A stretch of 64,000 bases of DNA from Pedobacter cryoconitis (GTDB lineage: Bacteria; Bacteroidota; Bacteroidia; Sphingobacteriales; Sphingobacteriaceae): the NCBI RefSeq assembly GCF_014207135.1, contig NZ_JACHCC010000005.1, positions 124,001 through 188,000 of the forward strand, given 5' to 3'. Below the pieces are notes generated by a model. It was not told the DNA's origin, searched no databases, and saw nothing but the letters and a program-made list of their open reading frames with translations. Shown here piece after piece: positions 1-9,149 of the stretch; the stretch's first letter is position 1, and the number at the start of each line of letters is the position of its first letter. The position numbers were made by a program, and so were the translations under genes.

Positions 1-173
1 TAGTGTATCTCTCCTATCACAGTAAGACCAGAAACTGTGAAATCGAGGTCAACCGGGATCTTTTTATTGATCGTCCCAGTCCAGCTGAACCTTTTCAATT
101 CAACCGGGGTTTTCTTTTCCTGGGCATGACAGACCCCAATGGTAAACAGTAACAGGAATAATAAATTTTTCAT
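1..173 (-). CDS. Secreted protein, 5' part only (runs off window start)
   Basis: The reverse-strand frame opens with ATG at 173 and is still open at base 1, so only about 57 residues are visible. The N-terminus MKNLLFLLLFTIGVCHAQ is a typical Bacteroidota signal peptide ending at the usual A-Q cleavage point. The mature part continues with a Lys/Glu-rich stretch and short beta-type segments. No family can be recognised from this fragment. It lies 30 bp downstream of a membrane-protein gene on the same strand. Confidence 0.7.
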   Translation of the reverse strand, partial: MKNLLFLLLFTIGVCHAQEKKTPVELKRFSWTGTINKKIPVDLDFTVSGLTVIGEIH

Positions 174-203
174 TGGCACATAATTGTTTTATAGATGTTA
201 GAA

Positions 204-629
204 TTAAACAGTACCAGACGATAGTTGTTTCAGGTAATTCCTGAAAAAGAAAAATTGCAAAACCATCAGTCCGGCATGGAATAAAATCCCGGTATAAAAG
301 TATTGATTAACCTGATTTCCTTGTTTTCCGTAATCATTAATCATAAAAATACCAGCTATGATAAAAGGGGGTATGATAAAGCTAAGAAAGGATAAAAGAT
401 AATTATCTCTGATTTTCTCCTTTAAATTGAAAAATATCAGACAAGAAAATATGGTCGCATTCAATATAGCGAACAAACAACTCCCGGTATAGAAAACAAC
501 AAAAAGGCCAAACATCTTATTACTGCCCTTTATGGTATAAACCAACCAGAAAAAGATAAAAACAGACAATAAACTATAAGCAAGTATATTGTAAAATATG
601 ATATGCAGTAACTTTTTTTTAATGGACAT
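204..629 (-). CDS. Small integral membrane protein, unknown function
   Basis: A 141-residue hydrophobic protein with about four predicted membrane segments (roughly residues 9-33, 44-66, 77-97 and 109-130). Short charged loops separate them, including a KEKIRDN stretch near residue 70. I recognise no family motif. It starts 39 bp from the divergent acetyltransferase gene and is followed on the same strand by a secreted-protein gene, so the two may be cotranscribed. The layout supports a real gene; the function is unknown. Confidence 0.6.
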   Translation of the reverse strand: MSIKKKLLHIIFYNILAYSLLSVFIFFWLVYTIKGSNKMFGLFVVFYTGSCLFAILNATIFSCLIFFNLKEKIRDNYLLSFLSFIIPPFIIAGIFMINDYGKQGNQVNQYFYTGILFHAGLMVLQFFFFRNYLKQLSSGTV

Positions 630-668
630 TTTTTAACTTGCCTGATAAGAATCCGCAAAATACAAAAT

Positions 669-1190
669 ATGTCAGAGACTGAAAGATTACTACTCAAACG
701 GCCAGACAATAATGATTTAAATAGTCTTTTTGAGATTTACGGAGATCCCCGGACGAACCTGAGTAATCCATCCGGGCCATTGGCCGACCTGGAAAAAGCT
801 GCTGAAGTATTACATCGCTGGATAACACACTGGGATACAAACAACTTTGGTATGTGGGCAATTACGACCAAAGAAAATCCGGACCTGGTTATAGGATTTG
901 GCGGACTCTCCTTGAAAAATTATGGTATTGCAGAACGCCTGAACCTTGGTTATCGCTTTGCAGTCGATGCATGGGGAAAAGGATATGCCACAGAATTAGC
1001 CCTTGCCAGTCTGGATTATGCGTTCCATCAACTCCATCAACCCGCAGTTTACGCAGTAGTACGACCTCAGAATACGACCTCGATAAAAGTACTGGAAAAA
1101 ACTGGCATGCTCTTATCAGGAACACTGGACGATGTACCTGGTCAGCCGCAGAGCCTGGTTTATCAGATTAATAATCCTTCCCTTTTTTGA
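669..1190 (+). CDS. GNAT family N-acetyltransferase (RimJ/RimL-like)
   Basis: A 173-residue GCN5-related acetyltransferase of the Acetyltransf_3 (RimJ/RimL) type. It begins with the ETERLLLKR opening of this group. The acetyl-CoA pyrophosphate loop is WGKGYATE at residues 102-109. The late NTTSIKVLEKTG segment (135-146) matches the C-terminal part of the fold. Such enzymes move an acetyl group from acetyl-CoA to an amine, either a protein N-terminus or a small molecule; the substrate cannot be deduced here. Its 3' end overlaps the convergent carboxypeptidase-regulatory-like gene by 23 bp. Confidence 0.88.
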   Translation: MSETERLLLKRPDNNDLNSLFEIYGDPRTNLSNPSGPLADLEKAAEVLHRWITHWDTNNFGMWAITTKENPDLVIGFGGLSLKNYGIAERLNLGYRFAVDAWGKGYATELALASLDYAFHQLHQPAVYAVVRPQNTTSIKVLEKTGMLLSGTLDDVPGQPQSLVYQINNPSLF

Positions 1191-1887
1191 ATTCTTCAAA
1201 CGACTTTTTGATATAACCATGCAGGTCGTAATCTGCCCATTTCTTCAACTGTTCCGCATCAGGCCAGTACGCCGTTTTAAAATCCTCGAGGTCTTTCTCC
1301 TTAATCGGAACAATATTTTTGATGACCGTATTATTGAACCGGGCTGATACATCACTATAAGCCACTTCTCTTGCGGAAAGTTCACTCAGTCTTCTTGCTC
1401 TTTTCCCGTCTTTACTAAAACGTTCATATAAATACGTTAACGGACTGCCCCCTATTGGGGACAGCAGACCTAAAGGAGGTTTTCCCTTATAAAAGATTCC
1501 CTTATCCCGATAACCTGCTTCAGTTTCTTTCAATCCCTGCTTTACAGACTGACTAGTAATTTTCACTTCATCAAGTTGATTAACTGAAGGCCGGAGATAA
1601 ACCACCAGGTTGCTAAAGCTACTTACAATCAACTCTTTGTCCTGGTAACCGCTATGCGTAATCGTTAGTGTATCACCCGTCTGGGCCAATATATCAAACA
1701 AACCAAAATTATTAGTCGTATTGGTGTACCCCGTTCTTTTATTGTAAACGGCGGCTCCACCTACTCTCGTTTTAGTACCCACCTGAAAAATCACTCCATT
1801 CAACATCTTTTGCGACTGTGCCCTGACGCCGGTGAAAATTGTCAGCAACATAAACAGAGGCAGAATTTGTTTATAATTTACTTTCAT
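1168..1887 (-). CDS. Secreted protein with carboxypeptidase-regulatory-like domain
   Basis: A 239-residue exported protein with a signal peptide (residues 1-23, ending VRAQ). A domain of about 85 residues follows that resembles CarboxypepD_reg-like beta-sandwiches: GVIFQVGTKTRVGGAAVYN, then a GLFDILAQTGDTL turn and DKELIVSSFSNLVVYL. The LDEVKITS segment near residue 105 is the strand that usually closes such domains before a TonB plug, but no plug or barrel follows. The C-terminal half is charged and has no recognisable fold. It may be a stand-alone surface protein. It converges with the GNAT gene, overlapping it by 23 bp. Confidence 0.75.
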   Translation of the reverse strand: MKVNYKQILPLFMLLTIFTGVRAQSQKMLNGVIFQVGTKTRVGGAAVYNKRTGYTNTTNNFGLFDILAQTGDTLTITHSGYQDKELIVSSFSNLVVYLRPSVNQLDEVKITSQSVKQGLKETEAGYRDKGIFYKGKPPLGLLSPIGGSPLTYLYERFSKDGKRARRLSELSAREVAYSDVSARFNNTVIKNIVPIKEKDLEDFKTAYWPDAEQLKKWADYDLHGYIKKSFEEFKKGKDY

Positions 1888-2058
1888 GACTTAAAAATAA
1901 GTACAAAAGGAAATGTTTTCCCCAATTTAACACTCTTTAACCAAGCATGTTAATTACTGTTAACAAAAAACATTGCTTATCTGTAACATCCTTATCGCTG
2001 AAGTTGTATCTCCCTCCTTTTTTTTATACATTTATAGCTTCCCCAAATATAAATTCTA

Positions 2059-4476
2059 TTGAAATCTCTAATTACGATTGCACTCCTACTGCTAATCAAT
2101 GGCAGTCTTTCAGCTCAGTTTAAACTTTCAGGTACTGTACACGATAATTTGAATCTCCCCTTACCCTATGCGGGAGTTACCTTGTCCAATTTAGCCAGTC
2201 ATCAGGTACAGACGATGACCACAGATAGTGCAGGTTTTTTTAGCTTTAATCAAATAAAACCTGGTCAATATCAGCTCAACAGTTCCTATACCGGATTTCA
2301 GCCCGTAAACCTCATTCTTTCTCTTCAGGCTGACACTTTAATCAAACTCCAACTGATTCCTGCTGAAAAACAACTCAATGAAGTAACAGTTACTGCAACT
2401 AAGGCCATGCTGACTAATAATAAAGAGAAGCTGACCTACAATGTATCCAGCAGTATTACTGCCACCGGAACGGATGGACTGACAGCAGTGAGTCAGGTAC
2501 CAGGCGTGAAGGTGAGTAACAATGAAATCAGCAGTGCAGGGAAAGGACAGCTTAAAGTAACGATTAACGGACAGCTTGTGCAGCTTACCGGTCTTGACCT
2601 GATGCGTTATCTGAAATCGATGTCTGCCAGTCAGATTTCAAAAATAGAACTCATTAAAAATCCTTCAGCCAGTTATGATGCTGACGGGAATGCGGGAATC
2701 ATCAATATTGTCACTAAACAAAGTAAAAAACAAGGTTATTCCGGGAACGTACAATTTAATGCCAAACGCTGGATTCATGATCAGAAGACAATTTATGGCA
2801 CAAGTAATTATTATGCGCTTAACGGGGGTGCAAACCTTTATTACAACTCAGAAAAATTATCAGTTTATGGTAATCTGAATTTAGATCAGGACCATCATCT
2901 GGAAGGATTCCGAACTGATATCTATTATCCTAAACAAACCTGGCTCCAGTCGGACACCGGAAATTATACTTATAAAAATATCAATCTGATTGCTGGAGCT
3001 GATTATAAACTCAGTCCGAAAACCAGTATAGGTTTCTCTTATCTGGGAGGACGTAATGTTTACGACGGTTCTGACCACGTGAATAATCCAATTTATAACA
3101 GTTCGGGGAAACTCGACTCTACCTTAAAAACCTATGCAACCTATCATCCGATAGCCAATAGTAATTCGGTCAATATGCACACGGTTATTAATTTTGATAC
3201 TACCGGCAAGAAGCTTTTGCTGAATGCCGATTATTATAATTACTACCGGACTGACCGCTCAGATTTTGAGAGTAACAGTTACCTGCCGGGAAATTCTACA
3301 CCAGTGAATGACACACGCTATTTTGACACAAACAAACAAAATATCAATATATACACATTTAAGGCAGATGCAGAACTACCTACCCGATACGGTGCATTAG
3401 CATTTGGCGGTAAATTAAGTTTTATCAATAATTACAGTAATGCCTTTTATTATAAAAAGATCAATGATAAAGACCTGATATATGATACCAATCTCAGTAA
3501 TGAATTTGACTACCGTGAAAACACACAATCCCTGTATGCAAATATCAGTCAGGAGAAAAATAAATGGAAATATCAGGCCGGACTGAGAGCAGAGATCACA
3601 CAAACCAAAGGGTATTCCTATACTATCAATCAAACGACAAACAACAATTATGTTAAACTGTTCCCTTCCCTGCTGATCAGTTATCAGGCTGGCCAGGATG
3701 ATAGTTTTTCATTCACTTACGGGAAACGGATCAACCGACCGTCCTTCTGGAACCTGAACCCATTTAAATCACTTTATACAGCTTATAGCTACGGACAGGG
3801 TAATCCCTACCTTCAGCCAGAATACAATAACAACTTCGAATTATCACATACTTACCGGAATAACCTGACATCTGCCCTCTTTTTAAACATCACCGATAAT
3901 GGATTTAACAGTGTAACAATTGCCAGGCCTGACACCAATCTGGTTTATACAACACCACTTAATTTTATCAAAACCTATCGGTATGGCCTTACGGAAAGTT
4001 ATTCTTTAAAACTGGTTAAATGGCTCGAAAACAACAACCAAGCTACTTTTTTTCATACCAACGCCTATTCAGACAACAGTAGTTTCAATAATATCAAGGG
4101 TTATGGCCTTTATTTATCGACCAGCAATACTGTTTATTTCAATGAGGATAAAACCTTTGCCGCAGCGGCAAACTTCTGGTACCAGTTTCCCGAAATTGAT
4201 CATATCGGAAGATCTGGTACAAGTTATAAACTGGATCTTGGATTAACGGCCCTGGCCTTTCAGAAGAACCTGAATATCACGCTGAATGTAAATGATGTTT
4301 TCAAAAGCAGCGCAACGAATGTAACCACCTATGTAAATGGGATTAAACAGAAATTCACCAATTTTCAAATCAACAGATATGCGCAATTAAGTCTGAGCTA
4401 CCGTTTCGGAAATAAACAAACAAAAAGTAAAACCCGTGAAACAGGAAATGCAGATGAGCTGGGCAGAAACCATTAA
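2059..4476 (+). CDS. TonB-dependent receptor-like outer membrane beta-barrel protein
   Basis: An 805-residue outer membrane protein. After a signal peptide (1-20, ending LSAQ) comes a carboxypeptidase-like beta-sandwich (about 22-105, ending in LNEVTVTA). A plug-type domain follows (about 120-220) with GVKVSNNEI and the NPSASYDADGNAGIINIVTK strand. The rest is a barrel rich in aromatic beta-strands with GKRINRPSFWNLNPF around 560, as in OMP_b-brl_3 proteins. Such proteins resemble TonB-dependent transporters but often have no known substrate. The best start is TTG at 2059 because it gives a complete signal peptide; no ATG does. It ends base-to-base against the convergent AraC-type gene. Confidence 0.88.
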   Translation: MKSLITIALLLLINGSLSAQFKLSGTVHDNLNLPLPYAGVTLSNLASHQVQTMTTDSAGFFSFNQIKPGQYQLNSSYTGFQPVNLILSLQADTLIKLQLIPAEKQLNEVTVTATKAMLTNNKEKLTYNVSSSITATGTDGLTAVSQVPGVKVSNNEISSAGKGQLKVTINGQLVQLTGLDLMRYLKSMSASQISKIELIKNPSASYDADGNAGIINIVTKQSKKQGYSGNVQFNAKRWIHDQKTIYGTSNYYALNGGANLYYNSEKLSVYGNLNLDQDHHLEGFRTDIYYPKQTWLQSDTGNYTYKNINLIAGADYKLSPKTSIGFSYLGGRNVYDGSDHVNNPIYNSSGKLDSTLKTYATYHPIANSNSVNMHTVINFDTTGKKLLLNADYYNYYRTDRSDFESNSYLPGNSTPVNDTRYFDTNKQNINIYTFKADAELPTRYGALAFGGKLSFINNYSNAFYYKKINDKDLIYDTNLSNEFDYRENTQSLYANISQEKNKWKYQAGLRAEITQTKGYSYTINQTTNNNYVKLFPSLLISYQAGQDDSFSFTYGKRINRPSFWNLNPFKSLYTAYSYGQGNPYLQPEYNNNFELSHTYRNNLTSALFLNITDNGFNSVTIARPDTNLVYTTPLNFIKTYRYGLTESYSLKLVKWLENNNQATFFHTNAYSDNSSFNNIKGYGLYLSTSNTVYFNEDKTFAAAANFWYQFPEIDHIGRSGTSYKLDLGLTALAFQKNLNITLNVNDVFKSSATNVTTYVNGIKQKFTNFQINRYAQLSLSYRFGNKQTKSKTRETGNADELGRNH

Positions 4477-5487
4477 TCAGTTATAGTTTTTCTGATAACT
4501 GCCTGGCGTAATCCCTGTCCAGCGCTTAAAAGTCCGCGTGAATGCACTCAGTTCATTGTAGCCTAACAGATAAGAAATTTCCTTAACGGGATAAGTCCCT
4601 TCTTTCAGATAATTGATCGCTAATGTCTTACGGACATCATCGGCCAGTTGCTGAAAGTTGATTCCTTCTTCTTTTAATTTACGTTGTAAAGTGCGTGCGC
4701 TCACATTAAAATTCGATGCAATATCCTCCAGTGAAACTATGCCCAGATAAGAATTAGCCAGCAGATAGTTCGTAATACGGCTGTGTAATGTTTGTTTTTC
4801 CAGAGCTGGCATATCCAGCTTCGGAGTTATTTTCTGCAACAATATATGCTGCAATTCATAATTAGCCGTAATAATCTGTTCATTCCAATAACTGAGATCA
4901 AATACAATGGCATTTTCAACGACACTGGTCTCCGGACAACAGCGCATCACCCGTTCAAATTCATCCATATCAGCTATTGTCGCCGTATAACTGACAGCCA
5001 AAGGCTTTATCTTTTTAAGCATCAGCCCATCAAGTTCATGGATCACAAATACCATCAGCAAATCAAGTGTCTGTACTGCTGAAACTGATTCTTCCCAGTC
5101 AGTCAGAAGCGGTACGAACCGGACTATAAAATCCTGCTGCCGTTGCTGCACTTCTAATTTAAAAGCTGTTGTAATCAGATGGGTCAAAGAGGCAGCAACA
5201 GTTAATGCCTGACCTACTGTTTCGCTCGTCTTAATAATTTCACCTACTATACCCAATGCAGAGAGCTGTAAAGACTCGCCAAAATGCAATCCGAACAACT
5301 GATCCTTACTTAAATGAATTACATTAAGCCAGAGATCACTGAGCTGTTTCTGACTGAGTGGTGAGCTATCATCCAGTAAGCCATCCATAGTAATATTTGA
5401 TAAACGGCATAAGGTATCAGCTGGTATATCTCTTTGTACCGCATAACCTATTAAACCCAATACCAGTTTCTTAAGCTGATCTTCCAT
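4477..5487 (-). CDS. AraC family transcriptional regulator
   Basis: A 336-residue regulator. The N-terminal two-thirds looks like the Arabinose_bd ligand domain (PF12625) found in OruR/ArgR-type AraC proteins. The C-terminal 95 residues form the double helix-turn-helix DNA-binding domain: SLEDIASNFNVSARTLQRKL, VKEISYLLGYNELSAFTRTF, then the typical RWTGITPGSYQK end. It is divergent from the NTF2-like gene (155 bp between starts), which suggests that this neighbour is a target. The ligand is unknown. Confidence 0.92.
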   Translation of the reverse strand: MEDQLKKLVLGLIGYAVQRDIPADTLCRLSNITMDGLLDDSSPLSQKQLSDLWLNVIHLSKDQLFGLHFGESLQLSALGIVGEIIKTSETVGQALTVAASLTHLITTAFKLEVQQRQQDFIVRFVPLLTDWEESVSAVQTLDLLMVFVIHELDGLMLKKIKPLAVSYTATIADMDEFERVMRCCPETSVVENAIVFDLSYWNEQIITANYELQHILLQKITPKLDMPALEKQTLHSRITNYLLANSYLGIVSLEDIASNFNVSARTLQRKLKEEGINFQQLADDVRKTLAINYLKEGTYPVKEISYLLGYNELSAFTRTFKRWTGITPGSYQKNYN

Positions 5488-5642
5488 GATTTTTAATTAT
5501 CTGGTACTAAGATAATCGTATCTGCGGAGCAAAAAGAAGATTGGCGTAAAATGGTAATTCTCTGTCGCTTTAAGGTAAGCTATCCCCCCTCTTTTAAGAG
5601 GATATTTGTTTAACAACAATTCAAAAAACAAATTATAAGAAT

Positions 5643-6041
5643 ATGAAAAATCAAGCTAAACAAGTAGTTACTGAATTCCTGAATGCAGTAAAAGAAGTAA
5701 ACACAGAAAAATTAGGTCAGTTATTACATGCTGATGTAGAATGGATCCAGCCAGGAAACAACCAGCTTTCAGGATTAAAAAAATCAAGTGGGGAAGTTTT
5801 CCAGATGGTTGGCAAAATGTTTGAATTATCGGCAAATACGATCAGGTTAACTGATGTTAAATCAATAACTGTTACTGGAAACCGGGTAGCCTGTCTGCTG
5901 GAATGGAAAGCTACCGAACCATCGGGTAAAATACTGGAAGTAGATAATATCGATGTGTATACTGTAGAAGATGGTAAGATCATCGGTGCCGAAGTCTTTT
6001 CATCCGATGTAGCTCATGAAGATCATTTTTGGGGTAACTAA
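5643..6041 (+). CDS. NTF2-like / SnoaL-like domain protein
   Basis: A 132-residue protein with the cone-shaped NTF2-like fold. The pattern is an N-terminal helix pair (VVTEFLNAVKEVNTEKLGQL), the LLHADVEWIQPG strand, and a terminal sheet with VDNIDVYTVEDGKI. Family members include ketosteroid isomerase-like and SnoaL-like enzymes and simple ligand-binding proteins, so the activity cannot be called. No signal peptide; cytoplasmic. It is transcribed away from the AraC-type regulator, a common regulator/target layout. An 18-bp perfect-stem terminator follows directly. Confidence 0.8.
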   Translation: MKNQAKQVVTEFLNAVKEVNTEKLGQLLHADVEWIQPGNNQLSGLKKSSGEVFQMVGKMFELSANTIRLTDVKSITVTGNRVACLLEWKATEPSGKILEVDNIDVYTVEDGKIIGAEVFSSDVAHEDHFWGN

Positions 6042-6079
6042 TCAAATAAGCGCAGGCTAAGGCCTGCGCTTATTTGATT
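6040..6079. terminator. Bidirectional terminator hairpin
   Basis: Perfect 18-bp inverted repeat, arms 6040-6057 and 6062-6079, loop of 4 nt. The GC core GCGCAGGC/GCCTGCGC is flanked by A/T runs on both sides, so it can end transcripts from both the NTF2-like gene and the convergent phosphodiesterase gene, whose stop codons touch the arms. Confidence 0.88.
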
Positions 6080-7038
6080 TAAAACATCAATGCTTTACCT
6101 TGTTCCGGGAAGACCAGTTTCAAACCCATGGTATTTGTTTTCTTAAGTTCATTAACCAGATATAACTCTTCCTTATCCCAGGCTTTCATATGCGTAATTA
6201 CAACTGACACTTTTTGCAAAGCACTGATTCCGGTCAGCTTACTTAGTTTTGTTAATTCGGTCATCAGCAGTTTCGGTGTTAAGTGTCCGAATAGCTGAGA
6301 TTCCGGCTGCTTATTGGAAAATGAAGTTTCAATAAAAATAGCTTTCAGTTGATTTTTAACTATCAGAGGGGCTATCTCTTTCCATAGTTTTTCCAACTGC
6401 GTATTTTTCTCTATTTCGTCCGCACCAGTATCTCCCAGATACAACAATGCCGCGTCCTGATGGCTGATTAAAAAAGCGGTACTTTCATAAGCAGGTCCAT
6501 GACTTAAAATAAAAGGAACAACCTGCATTTCGGTTCCTTTGAGGTCTATTTTCACCTTCTCTTCCAGATGAACATAGGTATATTTATTCAAGCGTGGTGC
6601 CTCGCCCTCATTGGCAAAATTAGCCCACGCTTTCCATGTAAAATATTGAGCTCTCAAAACCTCAATGACCGAAGGAAGTGCATAAATATTTTTGGCTGAA
6701 TCGTCGGGAGAATTCATAATCAGACCTGCTACATGATCCAGGTGAGCATGCGAAACCAGGTACCCTTTGATGTTATTTTTCAAAACTTCATCAGCAGGGC
6801 CTTTAAAAAGTTGATTTTTAATAGCAACATCGAGCCCGTGTCTGATCGTTCCTGCATCAGCACAGATGAAATTATTACTCCCGGCTGGAGCTATCATATA
6901 GGATGACAAATTGCTTTCGTCCAATCCTCCTTTAACCCCCAGCGGAATTACCTTAAAGGAGTTTTCTCTTGTTTGCTGTGCATAACTGATACTAAAACCT
7001 GATAAAAGCAGCAGCAGGAAGTAGATTTTCTTTTTCAT
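6079..7038 (-). CDS. Secreted class II 3',5'-cyclic nucleotide phosphodiesterase-like metallohydrolase
   Basis: A 319-residue metallo-beta-lactamase-fold protein of the PDEase_II type (PF02112), the family of yeast PDE1 and Vibrio fischeri CpdP. It has a signal peptide (residues 1-20, ending SYAQ). The zinc-binding motif HAHLDH is at 97-102 within VSHAHLDHVAGLI, GDTGAD is near 202, and a late HMKAWD supplies a further ligand. Known members hydrolyse cAMP or cGMP. Export implies action on periplasmic or external cyclic nucleotides. The next gene on the same strand is a beta-helix protein 24 bp upstream, so they may be cotranscribed. The substrate is not proven; a general hydrolase role is possible. 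Confidence 0.85.
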   Translation of the reverse strand: MKKKIYFLLLLLSGFSISYAQQTRENSFKVIPLGVKGGLDESNLSSYMIAPAGSNNFICADAGTIRHGLDVAIKNQLFKGPADEVLKNNIKGYLVSHAHLDHVAGLIMNSPDDSAKNIYALPSVIEVLRAQYFTWKAWANFANEGEAPRLNKYTYVHLEEKVKIDLKGTEMQVVPFILSHGPAYESTAFLISHQDAALLYLGDTGADEIEKNTQLEKLWKEIAPLIVKNQLKAIFIETSFSNKQPESQLFGHLTPKLLMTELTKLSKLTGISALQKVSVVITHMKAWDKEELYLVNELKKTNTMGLKLVFPEQGKALMF

Positions 7039-7062
7039 GATTGAGTATAAATTTTATATATT

Positions 7063-8463
7063 CTAAGGGGCACCGACGCCCTTAAATAAAGAGTGGAAAT
7101 TTATTTTATCGGCAACAGCCTGATTAGATGACGCCTTATATATATTTCCATAACTTTTAAACGTAGTACCAGAGCCATTATAATTAATCATATCGGTTGT
7201 TTTCTGATTTGGTCTGTTCAACTCAAAACCCAGGTTATTATAATATTCAACCGGGCCTAAAGTGTTATAAAGATCCAGCAGCTGGCCTTCCCACTCTCTG
7301 GAGGTATTCAGACTCCCAACTGTATTGTTATATACTTTAGTCTTTGCCGGAGATACCCTGCGAGGATATTTCGCCAGGTATTCCTGAATTTCGGGTGTGG
7401 CCTGAACCTCAAAAGCTCCGTATTTATAACTTTGCCAGACTTTGTTATTGTATATGCTGACTGTTTTCATCTCAGAACCATAACTGATCAGCCAGGCTCG
7501 GATAGCGTTTCCCTGGTGATTGGTCACTTTATTATCGTGAAATGAACCATTACCAACTATATGCCATATCCCATTATGATTACCAGAAGCAGCCTTACCA
7601 TCTGTCAGGCCGACATTTACCTGATCAACCACATTATCAGCAATTTCATAATCCTGCCCCGCAGCTATCCAGACCACGCTTCCCAGATCAGGACTGTTTT
7701 TCACTTTACAGGAAATCATTTTAAATCCTTCCATCAGATTGATAATCCCTGCCTCACTAAACCCTCCGTCAGTAGAAAATAGTCTGCTGATATGCTCCCC
7801 ATGCAATCTTTCAAATTTGAAATTTTTGGATGCCGAAGCAGGTGTGCCATCGTAAATTCCATTATAACGGTAACTGATCACAAAATCAGTGATATTCCTG
7901 AATACCATATCATGAAGGTAAACATCATTGCTAAATCCTGAGATCTCTATTCCCTTACCCTCTTGGTTTTCGATAGTCAGGCCCCAGATCTCTACCTGGT
8001 TCAAACCATCTTCCACATCCAGTTTTCCACCAGTCAGCTTCACTCCCGTCGCATCTATCTTCACATGATCAGCCTTTTTAATATTGATATAACTATAATT
8101 CCCTGGTTTGATCCTGATCTGCTGATTTTTTAAAACATCAAGCATCAGCGTTCCCGAGCCAGTACCAACTAAAGTAAAATTACCAGGAACATGATGAACA
8201 GCTATTTTAGCAAATGGTTGTCTGGCAGGAGGGACTTTTCCTTTCTGTAAAATAGCCCTGTCAAAAACTTTATTATAATCCAGGGAATTCAGATCGGGCG
8301 TCCCCTTATAAATCGTACCATCTTCGCCACTAAAGGTGACCTGATAGGTATCTGGATTTACTTTTATGTAATATTTCTTATGCTCTCTTACAATAAATGC
8401 TGGCTGAGCAAAAGAATGTAAGTTTAAGGCCATCAATAAGATGCAAAGATGAAAGAATCTCAA
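7063..8463 (-). CDS. Secreted right-handed parallel beta-helix protein
   Basis: A 466-residue exported protein: signal peptide at 1-19 (ending HSFAQ), then repeating short beta-strand turns such as VKIDATGVKLTGGKLDV, VEIWGLTIENQEGKGIEI and VYLHDMVFRNITDFVI. These fit a PbH1/Beta_helix solenoid (about residues 110-420). Many such proteins are pectate lyases or polysaccharide-binding proteins, but I cannot place catalytic residues. No LPxTG or obvious C-terminal sorting tag is seen. It lies upstream of, and in the same direction as, the secreted phosphodiesterase. Confidence 0.82.
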   Translation of the reverse strand: MRFFHLCILLMALNLHSFAQPAFIVREHKKYYIKVNPDTYQVTFSGEDGTIYKGTPDLNSLDYNKVFDRAILQKGKVPPARQPFAKIAVHHVPGNFTLVGTGSGTLMLDVLKNQQIRIKPGNYSYINIKKADHVKIDATGVKLTGGKLDVEDGLNQVEIWGLTIENQEGKGIEISGFSNDVYLHDMVFRNITDFVISYRYNGIYDGTPASASKNFKFERLHGEHISRLFSTDGGFSEAGIINLMEGFKMISCKVKNSPDLGSVVWIAAGQDYEIADNVVDQVNVGLTDGKAASGNHNGIWHIVGNGSFHDNKVTNHQGNAIRAWLISYGSEMKTVSIYNNKVWQSYKYGAFEVQATPEIQEYLAKYPRRVSPAKTKVYNNTVGSLNTSREWEGQLLDLYNTLGPVEYYNNLGFELNRPNQKTTDMINYNGSGTTFKSYGNIYKASSNQAVADKINFHSLFKGVGAP

Positions 8464-8660
8464 TTTATATTTTTAGTTTTATAATTGCTTAACATTTTTT
8501 CCGGTAATTCCAGAAAGAATAAATACTTATATCATAATCATCTATTCGTAACAAAAGTGCATAAATTAAGACTAATATCCTGTAACTCTATGTTAAGAAA
8601 TCTGATCATGGCAAGATTCCTGTATAATGTTACCATAATCATTTCTATTAACTCAAACCT

Positions 8661-8885
8661 ATGAGAAGTCTAAAAGTCAATATCGAAGAAGATGTGTACA
8701 GTGTACTGCAACCTATTACCACTATCAACCTTTACAAAATAGTGCACAACAAGGGTTCTTTTGAAATCACAAGGAGCAGACACAGCGGTGAATGGAAGGT
8801 TTTAATCCAAACTAATCATTCTGTAATCTTACCCGTTGCCCCTATAGGGAAGGCAATTGAGGAAAAATTCGGAATAGTGAACTAG
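8661..8885 (+). CDS. Small conserved-looking hypothetical protein
   Basis: A 74-residue soluble protein. Predicted strands such as YKIVHNKGSFEITRS and WKVLIQTNHSVILPV alternate with a short helical end (IGKAIEEKFGIVN). No signal peptide or membrane segment. No family recognised. It stands alone, with about 200 bp of AT-rich DNA upstream, so it should have its own promoter. Composition and strand-turn periodicity suggest a real gene. Confidence 0.55.
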   Translation: MRSLKVNIEEDVYSVLQPITTINLYKIVHNKGSFEITRSRHSGEWKVLIQTNHSVILPVAPIGKAIEEKFGIVN

Positions 8886-9004
8886 ATCATAATCAATAAT
8901 TTAGCAGCGATTTTATTCCCCAAACTGTCCGTCAGATTGCTCATTTTGTATTTTTAATAACCAGGTAACAATTTATATTTATTACCTTCACCAAAAAAAA
9001 TAAT

Positions 9005-9139
9005 ATGACTATTTGCACAGTTTTAGGAAATAAAGAAGTTACAATCATTGTTCTTGTTTTAAGCTTTATTATCGCTGCTTTCGCGGTATATTTTTCTTTC
9101 TTCAGAAAACGCGATACAAGCGACGCAGGACAGCACTAA
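9005..9139 (+). CDS. Small single-span membrane protein (44 aa)
   Basis: A short frame, ATG at 9005 to TAA at 9137-9139. It encodes a 10-residue N-terminus, one hydrophobic helix (VTIIVLVLSFIIAAFAVYF, about residues 12-30) and a positively charged FFRKRD end, so a type I or signal-anchor topology with the C-terminus inside. It ends 10 bp before the stop of the convergent helicase gene. No family known. Its hydrophobic-then-basic layout is typical of real small membrane proteins, but length alone keeps confidence moderate. Confidence 0.45.
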   Translation: MTICTVLGNKEVTIIVLVLSFIIAAFAVYFSFFRKRDTSDAGQH

Positions 9140-9149
9140 GTTGTCCTTT

